This document shows, piece by piece, positions 32,038 through 41,338 of a stretch of 64,000 nt of DNA; the stretch's first letter is position 1; every line of letters starts with the position of its first letter. The notes under the pieces are model-generated. The model saw only the letters and a program-made list of their open reading frames with translations, ran no database searches and was not told where the DNA came from. Origin of the DNA: Occultella aeris (GTDB lineage Bacteria; Actinomycetota; Actinomycetes; Actinomycetales; Beutenbergiaceae); the NCBI RefSeq assembly GCF_902703175.1, contig NZ_CACRYJ010000004.1:124001-188000 (forward strand), read 5' to 3'. The position numbers and the translations under genes were made by a program.

Positions 32038-33525
32038 ATGAGCACGCCCCGGGAATACCCGAGCGATTCCGGTTCGAGTGGTCGGAACCCGGACGTCCGG
32101 GCCGCCGGACCGGTCGGCACCGCGGACCGTGCCGACCCCGGCGGACCGAGGCGACGCTACGCCGTCGTCGGCCTGTCGAACCGTGGCGTGGCCAGCTTCG
32201 TGCGACCACTCCTGGGCGTCTCCGTTGCCGGCCGTACGGATACCGACAACTCAGATGACTCGGCGCTCGGCTACGGCGCCAGCGCCGACGACTTCTCCGG
32301 TCACGGCGAACTCGTCGCGGTGCTGGACATCGACCGGGCTCGCGCGGACACGTTCGCGGCGACGATCCTGCCCCCGGGACACCCCGAGGTACCGATCTAC
32401 GCACCGGAACAGTTCGACGACATGGTGCGTGACGTCCGCCCGGACGTGGTCATCGTGACCTCGCCCGACCACAGCCACGCCCGGTACATCGAGGCCGCGC
32501 TGGCCGCGGGCGTCGACGTGATCTCCGAGAAGCCGATGGTCGCCACCGCCGCCGACGCGGCCCGGGTGCTCGAGGCGGAGCGGGCCTCGGCGGGCACCGT
32601 GCGAGTCACCCACAATCTGCGCTATACGGCCCGGCACCGGCAGATCAAGAGGATGGTTCTGGCCGGGGCGATCGGACGGCCGCTGCACGTGAACCTCGAT
32701 TACCACGTGGATATTCGGCACGGTGCGAGTTATTTCCTGCGTTGGAACCGGGAACGGGCGAACTCCGGTGGCCTGACCATCCACAAGTCGACCCACCACC
32801 TGGACCTCATCTCGTGGTGGCTGGCGGACGCCCCGAGCACCGTCTACGCCGTCGGCGGGCGGGACTACTACGGACCGCAGAGCCCGCACCGGCCCGAGGG
32901 GGCCGTAGCCGCACAGATGCGTGAACGCGACCCGTACTACCTCGCCCAACGCGGCAGCGGCACGTTCCACGACGGCGCCGACGAGGCCCGGCGCGGGCTG
33001 TTCGACCTGCCCTACGAGGTGCAGTACCCGGCAGGCAAGGACCTCTACCTCTACGACGACGAGATCGACATCGAGGACCACGTCGCGACCCTGCTGACGT
33101 TCGCGTCCGGTGCCACCGCGGCCTACGCCGTCGACTTCTCCTCACCGTGGGAGGGCTACCGGGCCACGCTGACCGGCACGCACGGCACCATCGAGGTGTT
33201 CACCGGCCGCACGCCCGCCGGCGAGGCGCTGCCCGGGTCCGGTCAGGTGACCCACCGCCCGTTGTTCGGACCGGCCGAGACGATCGACATCGAGAGCGTG
33301 TCCGGGGGGCACGACGGCGCGGACCCGCTGATGCGACGAGACCTGTTCGTGGGCCCGGACTCCGAGTCCGAGGCGCTACGCCTCGGGGCGTCCGCGCGCG
33401 AGGGCGCCTTGGCCGTGGCCGCCGGGGAAGGGATCTGGCGCTCCATCGCCGAGCGCAGGATCGTTGACGTCGCCGAACTCCTACAGATCCCCTCGGATCC
33501 CACACCCCACGCAACCCGACGGTGA
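32038..33525 (+). CDS. Gfo/Idh/MocA-family sugar dehydrogenase (2)
   Basis: The 495-residue oxidoreductase has a 40-residue disordered, Ser/Gly/Asp-rich N-terminus before the Rossmann start (RYAVVGLSNRGVASFV). The family EKP motif is intact in VDVISEKPMVATA, followed by VTHNLRYTARHRQIKRMV. The catalytic-region pattern GGLTIHKSTHHLDLISWWLAD is present. It is longer than usual (about 350-400 residues), with extra loops around SPHRPEGAVAAQMRERDPYYL. ATG 32038 follows GGGAGA. It faces the esterase across the shared operator and is likely co-induced with the Opp importer. Confidence 0.9.
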   Translation: MSTPREYPSDSGSSGRNPDVRAAGPVGTADRADPGGPRRRYAVVGLSNRGVASFVRPLLGVSVAGRTDTDNSDDSALGYGASADDFSGHGELVAVLDIDRARADTFAATILPPGHPEVPIYAPEQFDDMVRDVRPDVVIVTSPDHSHARYIEAALAAGVDVISEKPMVATAADAARVLEAERASAGTVRVTHNLRYTARHRQIKRMVLAGAIGRPLHVNLDYHVDIRHGASYFLRWNRERANSGGLTIHKSTHHLDLISWWLADAPSTVYAVGGRDYYGPQSPHRPEGAVAAQMRERDPYYLAQRGSGTFHDGADEARRGLFDLPYEVQYPAGKDLYLYDDEIDIEDHVATLLTFASGATAAYAVDFSSPWEGYRATLTGTHGTIEVFTGRTPAGEALPGSGQVTHRPLFGPAETIDIESVSGGHDGADPLMRRDLFVGPDSESEALRLGASAREGALAVAAGEGIWRSIAERRIVDVAELLQIPSDPTPHATRR

Positions 33526-33532
33526 CGGCCGT

Positions 33533-33559
33533 GCTCGTCCCTGCCGGTCCGGGACGGGC
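33533..33559 (+). terminator. Terminator after dehydrogenase 2
   Basis: GCTCGTCCC (33533-33541) and GGGACGGGC (33551-33559) pair over nine positions including one wobble, with a 9-base loop. They are flanked by GGCC/GGCC that can extend the stem. It lies eight bases after the stop codon and isolates lysS from the sugar operon. Confidence 0.6.
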
Positions 33560-33586
33560 GGCCCCGGAGCGGTAACGTAGCCGGTC

Positions 33587-33602
33587 GGCACCCCCGGGTG
33601 CC
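33587..33602. repeat. Short perfect dyad in the lysS leader
   Basis: GGCACCC and GGGTGCC are perfect 7-bp arms around two bases, about 40 bp before the lysS start and just after a -10-like TAACGT (33573-33578). It may be a leader hairpin; no T-box or other known leader was recognised. Confidence 0.35.
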
Positions 33603-33640
33603 CCGCACATCGGGCACTTCGAGGCAGGCAGAGACCAGGA

Positions 33641-35395
33641 ATGGCACGACGAGGCAACGACTCCGCGCCCACGGACTGGGTGACCCGCGCCGCCGCCGAT
33701 GCTATTCGGCACGCCGGTGGCGACCCGCGCGACCCGGCGGTCGGCGCGAGCCTCGCGGACGAGGGCAGGGTCGTCACGTGCGCCTCCGGGATCAGCCCGT
33801 CCGGCCCGATCCACCTGGGTAACCTGCGCGAGGTCCTCACCGTGCACTTCGTGACCGAGGAGCTCAAGCGCCGTGGCGTGCCCGCGCGGCACCTGCACAG
33901 CTGGGACGACTTCGACCGGCTGCGGAAGGTACCCGCCGGCGTCGACGCGAGCTGGGCGGTTCACGTCGGCAGGCCGCTCTCGGCGGTGCCCGACCCGTGG
34001 GAGTGCCACGCATCGTGGGCCGAGCATTTCAAGGCACCGCTGCGCGAGGCGCTCGCCGAGATGGGTGCCACGATGGAGGAGGTCGATCAGACCCAGCGAT
34101 ACCGGGCGGGTGACTACACCGAGCAGGTGTTGCACGCGCTCTCGCAGCGTGAGGCCATCGAGGCGGTGCTCGCCCGGCATCGCACCAAGAAGCCCGAAGC
34201 GCTGGTCCTCTCCGAGGGGGAAGCCGCAAACCTGGCCGACTCGGTCGCCGGCGACGATCCGGCCACCCAGGCGGGTACCCTGGCGCGCTTCCCGTACAAG
34301 CCGTTCTGCCGCACCTGCGGCCGGGACACGGTGACTCTGACGTCCTACGACGACAGCACGACCGACCTCGCCTACACCTGCGACGAGTGCGGGTCGGCGC
34401 ACGTCACCACCGTGCGCACGCAGCACGAGGGCAAACTCGTCTGGAAGGTTGACTGGCCGATGCGCTGGTCGGTGGAAGGCGTCAATTTCGAGCCCGGTGG
34501 AATGGATCACGCCTCCCCGGGCTCCTCCTACACCGTCGGCAAGGAGATCGTGAAGCTGTTCGGCGGACGCGCGCCCTCGTTCGTCGGCTACAGCTTCGTG
34601 GGCGTCGCCGGCATGGCGAAGATGTCGTCGTCGAAGGGCGGCGTGCCGACCCCGTCCGACGCGCTGCGCGTGCTGGAAGCGCCGATGCTGCGCTGGCTCT
34701 ATGCCCGCCGCCAGCCCAAGCAGGCCTTCACCGTCGACCTCGGGCCCGAGGTCGTGCGGCTCTATGACGAGTGGGATGCCCTGGGCCGCAGGGCGGGCGA
34801 CCCCGACAAGCTGGACGCCCAGGTGTTGGCGTTCCAACGTGCCTCGGCCACCTCGAGTGCCGGTGCGCTGCCGACCCCACCCGTGGCCGTGCCATTTCGT
34901 ACCCTTTCATCGATCGCCGACGTCACCGCCGGTAGTGCCGCCCAGATCAGCCGCCTCGTCGGCGATCTCGGGCACGAGCACGCGTCGGTCAACGATCTCG
35001 AACCCCGGTTGACCCGGGCCATGACGTGGACGCAGGAGTTCGTGCCTCCCGAAGACCGCACCACGGTGCGCTCCGCCCCGGACCGCGAGCTAATGGTGTC
35101 GCTCGGTGAGCGGGAGCGCGAGTGGCTCCGGCTGTTGGTCGAGCACCTGCCGAGTGCCTGGAGCCACGGCGTGCCCGACCTCGGGCGCGTCACCACGGTG
35201 GTCTACGGCGTACCGAAGCTCGCGCACGGGCTCGCGCTCGACGAAGCACCGACCGACGACGTGAAGACCGACCAGAAGGAGTTCTTCCGGCTGCTCTATC
35301 GCCTCCTCGTCGATGCCGAGCGGGGACCGCGGCTGCCCACGCTCATCCTTGCGCTTGGCCTGGACACCGTGACGGGATTGCTGGTAGTTCCTTGA
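33641..35395 (+). CDS. lysS: Class I lysyl-tRNA synthetase
   Basis: This enzyme charges tRNA-Lys with lysine. Unlike the common class II LysRS it has the class I Rossmann catalytic core. The HIGH-type motif is SGISPSGPIHLGN near residues 49-61 and the KMSKS loop is KMSSSKG near 326-332. A zinc-type CxxC...CxxC cluster lies near residues 224-250 (FCRTCG, TCDECG). The 584-residue length fits bacterial members. Class I LysRS occurs in archaea, spirochaetes, alphaproteobacteria and some actinobacteria. It ends with its stop codon inside the -35 of the next gene's promoter. Confidence 0.96.
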   Translation: MARRGNDSAPTDWVTRAAADAIRHAGGDPRDPAVGASLADEGRVVTCASGISPSGPIHLGNLREVLTVHFVTEELKRRGVPARHLHSWDDFDRLRKVPAGVDASWAVHVGRPLSAVPDPWECHASWAEHFKAPLREALAEMGATMEEVDQTQRYRAGDYTEQVLHALSQREAIEAVLARHRTKKPEALVLSEGEAANLADSVAGDDPATQAGTLARFPYKPFCRTCGRDTVTLTSYDDSTTDLAYTCDECGSAHVTTVRTQHEGKLVWKVDWPMRWSVEGVNFEPGGMDHASPGSSYTVGKEIVKLFGGRAPSFVGYSFVGVAGMAKMSSSKGGVPTPSDALRVLEAPMLRWLYARRQPKQAFTVDLGPEVVRLYDEWDALGRRAGDPDKLDAQVLAFQRASATSSAGALPTPPVAVPFRTLSSIADVTAGSAAQISRLVGDLGHEHASVNDLEPRLTRAMTWTQEFVPPEDRTTVRSAPDRELMVSLGEREREWLRLLVEHLPSAWSHGVPDLGRVTTVVYGVPKLAHGLALDEAPTDDVKTDQKEFFRLLYRLLVDAERGPRLPTLILALGLDTVTGLLVVP

Positions 35396-35420
35396 CAAGG
35401 TGAACGAACGGGGCCACGCT
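35392..35420 (+). promoter_or_regulatory. Promoter of the ROK regulator overlapping the lysS stop
   Basis: TTGACA (35392-35397), a perfect -35, contains the lysS TGA. CACGCT (35415-35420) stands 17 bp downstream as a -10, and GTG 35427 follows after six bases. The geometry indicates a leaderless mRNA starting at or next to the GTG. Confidence 0.6.
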
Positions 35421-35426
35421 AGCCTC

Positions 35427-36623
35427 GTGCACCGCAGCACCGACGCCACCTCCCTCTCGAGCCTTCGGCCCACCACCCGGGCCGTGGTTCGTGAGCTCCT
35501 GCGGGCCGGTCCGCTGTCCCGCGCGGACCTGGCCCGCCGCCTGGACCTCTCCCCGGCGAGCCTGACAAAGCTCACTCGGCCCTTGGTGAACTCCGGCCTG
35601 GTTCGTGAAGAATCCGCGCAATCCGCGCGCCCGGGGCGCCCTGGGGCGCCACTCGCCATGGATGTGGGCCGGCATCGCTTCCTCGGCATGAAAGTCACTG
35701 GCGACGAGTTGTTCGGGGTCTCTACGGACGCCGGTGGGGCCGTGCAGGAGGTCGCACACCGTGACCTGCTCAGCACAGACGTCACCACGGTCTCCAGGGT
35801 GATAGTTGAGATGGTGAATGAACTCGACCCCAAGGGCATCGCTCAGGCGCTCGGTATCGGACTCGCGGGTCGGATGCTGCACTTCGACGACACGGTCCGT
35901 GACAACGGCTATCTGGGCTGGGACGACGTCCCGCTCGCCCGCCTGATCAACGACGCCACCGGTGTGCCGACGGTGCTCAGCGGTGATGCCCGCGCGCTCA
36001 CCGCGGGCGTTCAGTGGTCCGGGCCGGGCCGTGGCTACGACGACTTCGCTGTGGTGACCATCGGCGTCGGGATCGGCGTCGGCCTGGTCCTCGGTGGCCA
36101 GGTCCGCGCGGGCGGGCACGGCACCGCCGGACACGTGGGCCACACCCCGGTCACGGATTCCGGGCCGCTGTGCGAACTCGGACATCGCGGCTGCGCCGCG
36201 AGCCTGCTGAACGCCGAGGCGATCAGCCGGTCCATCGGCGTGCCACACGGGCGTGCGGACCTGGACCTGGCCGGCGCGGTCGCGCTCGCGGAGGCCGGAG
36301 ATCTCGCCGCCCTGCGCGCGCTGACCGACGCCGGGCGTGCGCTCGGCACGCTCATCGCCTCGATCGTGAACCTCCTCGACCTGCCGGCCGTCATCCTCGC
36401 CGGCGACGGGCTCGGCATCATGCCCGTGGCCCGTGCCGCGATGGCCGCGGCGCTCTCCGAGCACCTCGATCCCGGCACCCGCGCACCCCACATCGAGGAG
36501 TTCGACTCGACGTTCGACGAGTGGGCCCGCGGCGCCGCCGTCGTGGCCTGTCAGTGGGTGCTCGCCGCACCCGAGACCGTCGGCACGCACCGACCGACCG
36601 AGCGGGCGCCGTCCGGCATCTGA
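35427..36623 (+). CDS. ROK-family transcriptional regulator (NagC/XylR type)
   Basis: The 398-residue protein has an N-terminal winged helix (LSRADLARRLDLSPASLTKL, residues about 31-50) and a ROK sugar-kinase-like domain. Kinase and zinc motifs are altered. The usual AGExGH reads AGHVGH, and the CxCGxxGC zinc motif reads CELGHRGC, lacking the middle Cys. It is therefore probably a pure regulator, not a sugar kinase. GTG 35427 is chosen from the promoter position; a slightly longer frame overlaps that promoter. It precedes a dehydrogenase and CUT1 importer in the same direction and probably controls them. Confidence 0.9.
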   Translation: MHRSTDATSLSSLRPTTRAVVRELLRAGPLSRADLARRLDLSPASLTKLTRPLVNSGLVREESAQSARPGRPGAPLAMDVGRHRFLGMKVTGDELFGVSTDAGGAVQEVAHRDLLSTDVTTVSRVIVEMVNELDPKGIAQALGIGLAGRMLHFDDTVRDNGYLGWDDVPLARLINDATGVPTVLSGDARALTAGVQWSGPGRGYDDFAVVTIGVGIGVGLVLGGQVRAGGHGTAGHVGHTPVTDSGPLCELGHRGCAASLLNAEAISRSIGVPHGRADLDLAGAVALAEAGDLAALRALTDAGRALGTLIASIVNLLDLPAVILAGDGLGIMPVARAAMAAALSEHLDPGTRAPHIEEFDSTFDEWARGAAVVACQWVLAAPETVGTHRPTERAPSGI

Positions 36624-36716
36624 CCGAGGACGCCCGGCGGCCGCTCGCACCCGATCCGAACCAACACCCACCGATCGACCCGACCACAGCCCCGACCACC
36701 CGACCCAGGAGCACCA

Positions 36717-37958
36717 GTGACCGCTTTCGCGCCCGAACCGCACACCCCCCTCGACCCCGCCGCCGGCACGTTCAGCATCGGCATCGTCGGCGCGGGACAG
36801 TTCTCCAAGAGTTTCGCCACGCTCTGGGACCTGCACCCGAACGTCAGCCGGCTCGTCGTGACCGACCTCGTGCCCGAGCGCGCGGAACAACTCGCGGCCC
36901 GCTACGAGGGGGCCACCACGGTGGCAAGCTATGAGGAGATGCTCGCCAGCGACGTGGACGCCGTCGCCATCTTCACCCAGCGCTGGACCCACGCCCCGCT
37001 GGTGCTGGCGGCGCTGGCCGCGGGCAAGCACGTGTACTCGGCGGTGCCGATGGCCACCGAGATCACCGACATCGACGCGATCATCGCCGAGACCGACCGC
37101 ACCGGCCTCACCTACATGATGGGCGAGACGAGCTACTACAACCCGGCCACCGTGCACCTGCGGAACAAGATCGCCGAAGGGGCGCTGGGCCAGGTGTTCT
37201 ACGCCGAGGGCGACTACGTTCATGACATGGACCTCGGCTTCTATGCGGCCTACCAGTACAGCGGCGGCGAGGACTGGAAGGCGACGGCGAGCTACCCGCC
37301 GATGCTGTACCCCACGCACGCGATCGGTGGCGTCCTCGGCGCGGTGCCCACGCAGGCCGTGAGCGTCAGCTGCCTCGGGGTGGAGGACCGCCGCGGCGAC
37401 GGGGTCTTCGACCGGGAGGTCAGCCAGTTCGGCAACAGCTTCTCCAACGCCACGGCGCTGTTCGAACTCTCCGACGGCGGCACCATGCGCACGAACGAGA
37501 TGCGCCGCGTCGGTTACCCCTCGCACATCCGGGAGTCCCGGTTCCGGTTCTTCGGCACCGAGGCGAGCTTCGAGCAGCTCGCCCACCAGAGCGTGTGGAA
37601 CGACAAGTCCGACTCGACCGACATCTCCGAGAAGTTCGTGCCGCTGCGCAGCGACACCGATGTGGAGGAGCTGGCGGACGTCGACCCGGCCCTGCGGGAG
37701 GCGTTCACCTCCGGCTCCGCGCCGGTGCACGACCGCAGCCGGCTCCCGGCCGTCTACGCGGACGCCCCGAACGGCCACGAGGGCTCCCACCACTTCCTTG
37801 CCGACGACTTCGTCCGCGCCGTCGTCACCGGCGTCGCGCCCCCGGTGGACGCTCGACGGGCTGCCATGTTCACCGCCCCCGGCATCGTGGCGCACGCCTC
37901 CGCGCTCGCCGGCGGCGAGCGCCTGCCGATCCCCGACTACGCCCACCCGAGCGCCTGA
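36717..37958 (+). CDS. Gfo/Idh/MocA-family sugar dehydrogenase (3)
   Basis: The 413-residue protein starts at GTG 36717, behind CCAGGAG. The Rossmann motif is SIGIVGAGQFSKSFATLW (about residues 19-36). The position of the family's conserved EKP is HVYSAVPMATEI, so the catalytic Lys is replaced. This suggests a distinct subfamily, possibly a lyase or epimerase-like enzyme. The later segments YVHDMDLGFYAAY and YPPMLYPTHAIGGVLG hold the expected His/Asp positions. It heads the importer genes that follow with 52 bases between stop and next start. Confidence 0.87.
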   Translation: MTAFAPEPHTPLDPAAGTFSIGIVGAGQFSKSFATLWDLHPNVSRLVVTDLVPERAEQLAARYEGATTVASYEEMLASDVDAVAIFTQRWTHAPLVLAALAAGKHVYSAVPMATEITDIDAIIAETDRTGLTYMMGETSYYNPATVHLRNKIAEGALGQVFYAEGDYVHDMDLGFYAAYQYSGGEDWKATASYPPMLYPTHAIGGVLGAVPTQAVSVSCLGVEDRRGDGVFDREVSQFGNSFSNATALFELSDGGTMRTNEMRRVGYPSHIRESRFRFFGTEASFEQLAHQSVWNDKSDSTDISEKFVPLRSDTDVEELADVDPALREAFTSGSAPVHDRSRLPAVYADAPNGHEGSHHFLADDFVRAVVTGVAPPVDARRAAMFTAPGIVAHASALAGGERLPIPDYAHPSA

Positions 37959-38010
37959 CCCGAGCACCACCAGCCACCTGAAACGCCTGCAACGACGCAA
38001 GGAGTAGAAC

Positions 38011-38925
38011 ATGGCCCTGGCAACCACCACCCGCACCGGACGGGAGGGACGCCGTCGGCGCCGGGATGACACCCGGCTCGCGCTGGCGTTCATCCTGCCG
38101 GCTTCGATCGGCCTGGCCATGTTCTACTTCTGGCCTCTGCTGCGGGGCATCTACCTGAGCTTCACGTCCTGGGACCTGCTCAGCCCCGTCGAGTTCATCG
38201 GCCTCGACAACTACCGCGAGATGATCGCGGACCCGGTGTTCTGGAACGCCGTGCGGGTGACCGTGCTGTACGTGATCATCAACATCGGCGTGCAGACCGT
38301 GGTGGCCCTCGTGCTGGCAGTGCTGATGCAGCGGCTCAGCCAGTCCACCCTGCTGCGGGGGCTGGTGCTGACCCCCTTCCTGGTCTCGAACGTGGTCGCG
38401 GCGCTGGTGTTCCTGTGGATCCTCGACTTCCAGCTCGGGATCGGCAACCAGGTCCTGGAGTGGATCGGGCTGGACCGGATCGGGTTCTTCACCACCGAGG
38501 CGTGGGCGATCCCGACCATCGCCCTGGTGAACGTCTGGCGGCACATGGGCTACACGGCGCTGCTGATCTTCGCCGGCCTGCAGACGATCCCGCCGACGAT
38601 GTACGAGGCCGGCCGGATCGATGGCGCGTCCGAGACCCGGATGTTCTTCGGGATCACGGTCCCACTGCTACGCCCGATCCTCGGCCTGGTCCTGATCGTC
38701 TCCGTGATCGGCTCGTTCCAGGTGTTCGACACCGTGGCCGTGACCACCGGCGGTGGTCCGGTGGACGCCAGCCGGGTGCTGCAGGTCTACATCTACGACA
38801 AGGCCTTCGGCCAGTTCGACTTCGGCTACGCGTCGGCGCTCAGCGTGGCGCTGCTGGTCATCCTGATGGTCGTCACATTCCTCCAGTACCGCATCACGCG
38901 TGCGGGCCAGACGGACCTGAACTGA
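38011..38925 (+). CDS. CUT1 sugar ABC permease (MalF/UgpA-like)
   Basis: The 304-residue permease has six membrane segments, the first at about residues 28-50 (LAFILPASIGLAMFYFWPLL). The ATPase-docking EAA loop is MYEAGRIDGASETRMFFGITVPLL near residues 200-223. AAGGAG precedes ATG 38011. It pairs with the next permease. No ATPase gene is present in this operon, so a shared MsiK-type ATPase encoded elsewhere must energise it. Confidence 0.93.
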   Translation: MALATTTRTGREGRRRRRDDTRLALAFILPASIGLAMFYFWPLLRGIYLSFTSWDLLSPVEFIGLDNYREMIADPVFWNAVRVTVLYVIINIGVQTVVALVLAVLMQRLSQSTLLRGLVLTPFLVSNVVAALVFLWILDFQLGIGNQVLEWIGLDRIGFFTTEAWAIPTIALVNVWRHMGYTALLIFAGLQTIPPTMYEAGRIDGASETRMFFGITVPLLRPILGLVLIVSVIGSFQVFDTVAVTTGGGPVDASRVLQVYIYDKAFGQFDFGYASALSVALLVILMVVTFLQYRITRAGQTDLN

Positions 38926-38935
38926 GGAGGCGGAC

Positions 38936-39889
38936 ATGACCGGCATCGCAACGGCGGGTCTCGAACCCGTGACCGCACGCACCACCGACCGGACCGCCGC
39001 GCCGCGCCGGCGGCGCCGGCCGACGGTCGGCAAGGTGGTGGCCTGGGCGGTGATGATCGTCCTGCTGATCATCACCCTGTTCCCCTTCTACTGGATGCTG
39101 CGCACCGCGCTGTCCAGCAACGGCGCCCTCTACTCGAACGCCACCTCGCTCCTGCCGGTGGACTTCAGCTGGGGTGGGTTCGAGCGGGTCTTCGGCCTGC
39201 AGACCACCGAGGAGGCCATCGCGCAGGGTGGCTCCGGGGCCTCCATCGACTTCTGGCTCTATCTGCGCAACTCGGTGATCGTCGCGACCGTGGTGACCGC
39301 TTGCCAGGTGTTCTTCTCAGCCATGGCCGCCTACGCGTTCTCGCGGCTGCGCTGGAAGGGCCGCAACGCGGTGTTCAGCGTGTTCCTGCTCTCCCTGATG
39401 GTCCCGGCCATCTTCACGCTGCTGCCGAACTTCGTGATGATCCGTGACCTGGGCCTGATCGACACGCTGCTGGGCATCATGCTGCCGGGCCTGTTCATGA
39501 CCCCGTTCGCGATCTTCTTCCTGCGCCAGTTCTTCATGAACGTGCCGATCGAGGTCGAGGAGGCGGCACTGATCGACGGTGCCAGCAAGGTCCGGGTGTT
39601 CTTCGCACTGATCATCCCGATGTCGGTCGGGCCGATCGCGACCATCTCGATCCTGACCTACATCGGCTCCTGGAACGACTACTTCTGGCCGTTGATGGTC
39701 TCCTACACCGACGAGTCCCGGGTGCTGACGGTGGCCCTGGGCAACTTCAAGTCGCAGACGCCGCAGACCGGACCGGACTGGGCCGGCCTGATGGCCGCGA
39801 CCCTGGTGGCGGCGCTGCCGATGATCCTGCTCTTCCTCGTGTTCGCGAAACGGATCGTCAACTCCATCGGCTTCAGCGGGATCAAGTGA
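38936..39889 (+). CDS. CUT1 sugar ABC permease (MalG/UgpE-like)
   Basis: The 317-residue partner permease has a basic Arg-rich leader, a first membrane helix at about 40-58 (VVAWAVMIVLLIITLFPFYW), and the EAA loop EVEEAALIDGASKVRVFFALIIP near 219-241. The C-terminus (ASKRIVNSIGFSGIK-like) is that of MalG-type proteins. GAGGAGG precedes ATG 38936, 11 bases after the first permease. Confidence 0.93.
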   Translation: MTGIATAGLEPVTARTTDRTAAPRRRRRPTVGKVVAWAVMIVLLIITLFPFYWMLRTALSSNGALYSNATSLLPVDFSWGGFERVFGLQTTEEAIAQGGSGASIDFWLYLRNSVIVATVVTACQVFFSAMAAYAFSRLRWKGRNAVFSVFLLSLMVPAIFTLLPNFVMIRDLGLIDTLLGIMLPGLFMTPFAIFFLRQFFMNVPIEVEEAALIDGASKVRVFFALIIPMSVGPIATISILTYIGSWNDYFWPLMVSYTDESRVLTVALGNFKSQTPQTGPDWAGLMAATLVAALPMILLFLVFAKRIVNSIGFSGIK

Positions 39890-39900
39890 GGCGGTCAACC

Positions 39901-41277
39901 ATGAACAAGACACATTCCCGACGGCGTGGGCTCGCATCGCGGATAGCGCGGACCTCGGCGGCACTCGCTGCCGTGACGCTGGTGGCGGCCGGGTGCTCCG
40001 GTACCGCCGAGGGTGACGGCCGGACGGCCATCGACTACTGGCTCTGGGACGCCAACCAGCTGCCGGCATACCAACGCTGCGCGGACGCGTTCGAGGAACA
40101 GAACCCGGACCTGCAGATCCGGATCAGCCAGTACGGCTGGGACGACTACTGGAGCAAGCTCACCGCCGGCTTCGTGGCCGGCGCCGGCCCGGACGTGTTC
40201 ACCGACCACCTGACCCGGTACCCGGAGTACGCCCAGCGCGGCCTGTTGGTGGATCTGTCCACTCTCGACGCCACAGCCGATCTCGATCCGGGCGGGTTCC
40301 AGGAGGGCCTCGCCGACCTCTGGGTGGGTCAGGACGGCGGGCAGTACGGCATGCCCAAGGACTTCGACACGGTCGCGCTGTTCTACGACCGGAACGTGAT
40401 CGAGGAAGCGGGCCTGAGCCCGGAGGACCTCGAGTCGTTGGACTGGAACCCCGAGGACGGTGGCTCGTTCGAGGAGCTCCTGGCGCATCTGAGCGTCGAT
40501 GAGAGCGGGGTGCGCGGCGACGAGGAGGGTTTCGATCCGGACAACGTCGCGGTGTACGGCTACGCCTCGAACGGCTCGGGCGGAACGGACGGGCAGACCG
40601 CGTGGTCCTGGCTCGCCGCCTCGACCGGGTGGGAGTTCACGAACGCGGACGTGTGGGGCACCGAGTACTACTACGACGACCCCCGGCTGCAGGCGTCCCT
40701 GGCCTGGCTCTTCGGCCTCGTGGAGAAGGGCTACATGGCACCGTTCGAGGAGGTCGGGACCGCGCCGAACCCGCAGCAGGCGCTCGGTTCGGGCCGGGCG
40801 GCACTGTCGGTGAACGGGTCCTGGATGCTCGGCACCTATGCCAATCTCGAGGGCGTCGACCTCGGCATCGCCTCCCTGCCGAGCGGGCCGATCGGGCACC
40901 CGGTCTCGATGTACAACGGCCTCGCCGACTCGGTCAGCGCCCAGTCGCCGGACCCGGAGGAGGCCGCCCGCTGGGTGGCCTTCCTCGGATCGGACGACTG
41001 CCAGAACCTCGTGGGTGAGGCGGGCGTGGTGCTCCCGGCGCGGCCCGCCGGCACGGAGGCGGCGATCGAGGCGTTCGCCGACCGCGGCCTGGACGTGTCG
41101 CCGTTCACGGACCTCGTGGACAACGGGTACACGGTCTACTTCCCGGTCACGGATGCGTACGGTTCGATCTCGGCTCTCGGTGCCCCGATCATGGACGAGA
41201 TCTACATCGGCAACCGGGACGTGGCCACCCTCACCGAGATGAACGAGGAGGTGAACGCGATCCTCTCCGGCGGATGA
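39901..41277 (+). CDS. Extracellular sugar-binding lipoprotein (family 1 SBP)
   Basis: The 458-residue protein binds the importer's sugar outside the membrane. It has a basic Arg-rich n-region, a hydrophobic core and a lipobox VAAGC (Cys at about 32), so it is a lipid-anchored protein. The mature part starts with IDYWLWDANQLPAYQRCADAF, typical of SBP family 1, and includes FTDHLTRYPEYAQRGLLVDL. ATG 39901 has GAGGCGG at good spacing; GTG 39886 overlaps the permease stop and is less likely. The gene stands last in the operon, whereas binding-protein genes usually come first. Confidence 0.93.
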   Translation: MNKTHSRRRGLASRIARTSAALAAVTLVAAGCSGTAEGDGRTAIDYWLWDANQLPAYQRCADAFEEQNPDLQIRISQYGWDDYWSKLTAGFVAGAGPDVFTDHLTRYPEYAQRGLLVDLSTLDATADLDPGGFQEGLADLWVGQDGGQYGMPKDFDTVALFYDRNVIEEAGLSPEDLESLDWNPEDGGSFEELLAHLSVDESGVRGDEEGFDPDNVAVYGYASNGSGGTDGQTAWSWLAASTGWEFTNADVWGTEYYYDDPRLQASLAWLFGLVEKGYMAPFEEVGTAPNPQQALGSGRAALSVNGSWMLGTYANLEGVDLGIASLPSGPIGHPVSMYNGLADSVSAQSPDPEEAARWVAFLGSDDCQNLVGEAGVVLPARPAGTEAAIEAFADRGLDVSPFTDLVDNGYTVYFPVTDAYGSISALGAPIMDEIYIGNRDVATLTEMNEEVNAILSGG

Positions 41278-41303
41278 CTCCGGTCGTCACGACGGGTGGG
41301 TCA

Positions 41304-41338
41304 GCGGCCCGCGGTCACCGGTCCCGGCCGCGGGCCGC
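41304..41338. terminator. Strong bidirectional terminator
   Basis: GCGGCCCGCGG (41304-41314) pairs perfectly with CCGCGGGCCGC (41328-41338) around a 13-base loop. It lies 26 bases after the binding-protein stop and covers the end of the converging EF-G-like gene, whose stop codon is in the loop. Confidence 0.7.
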
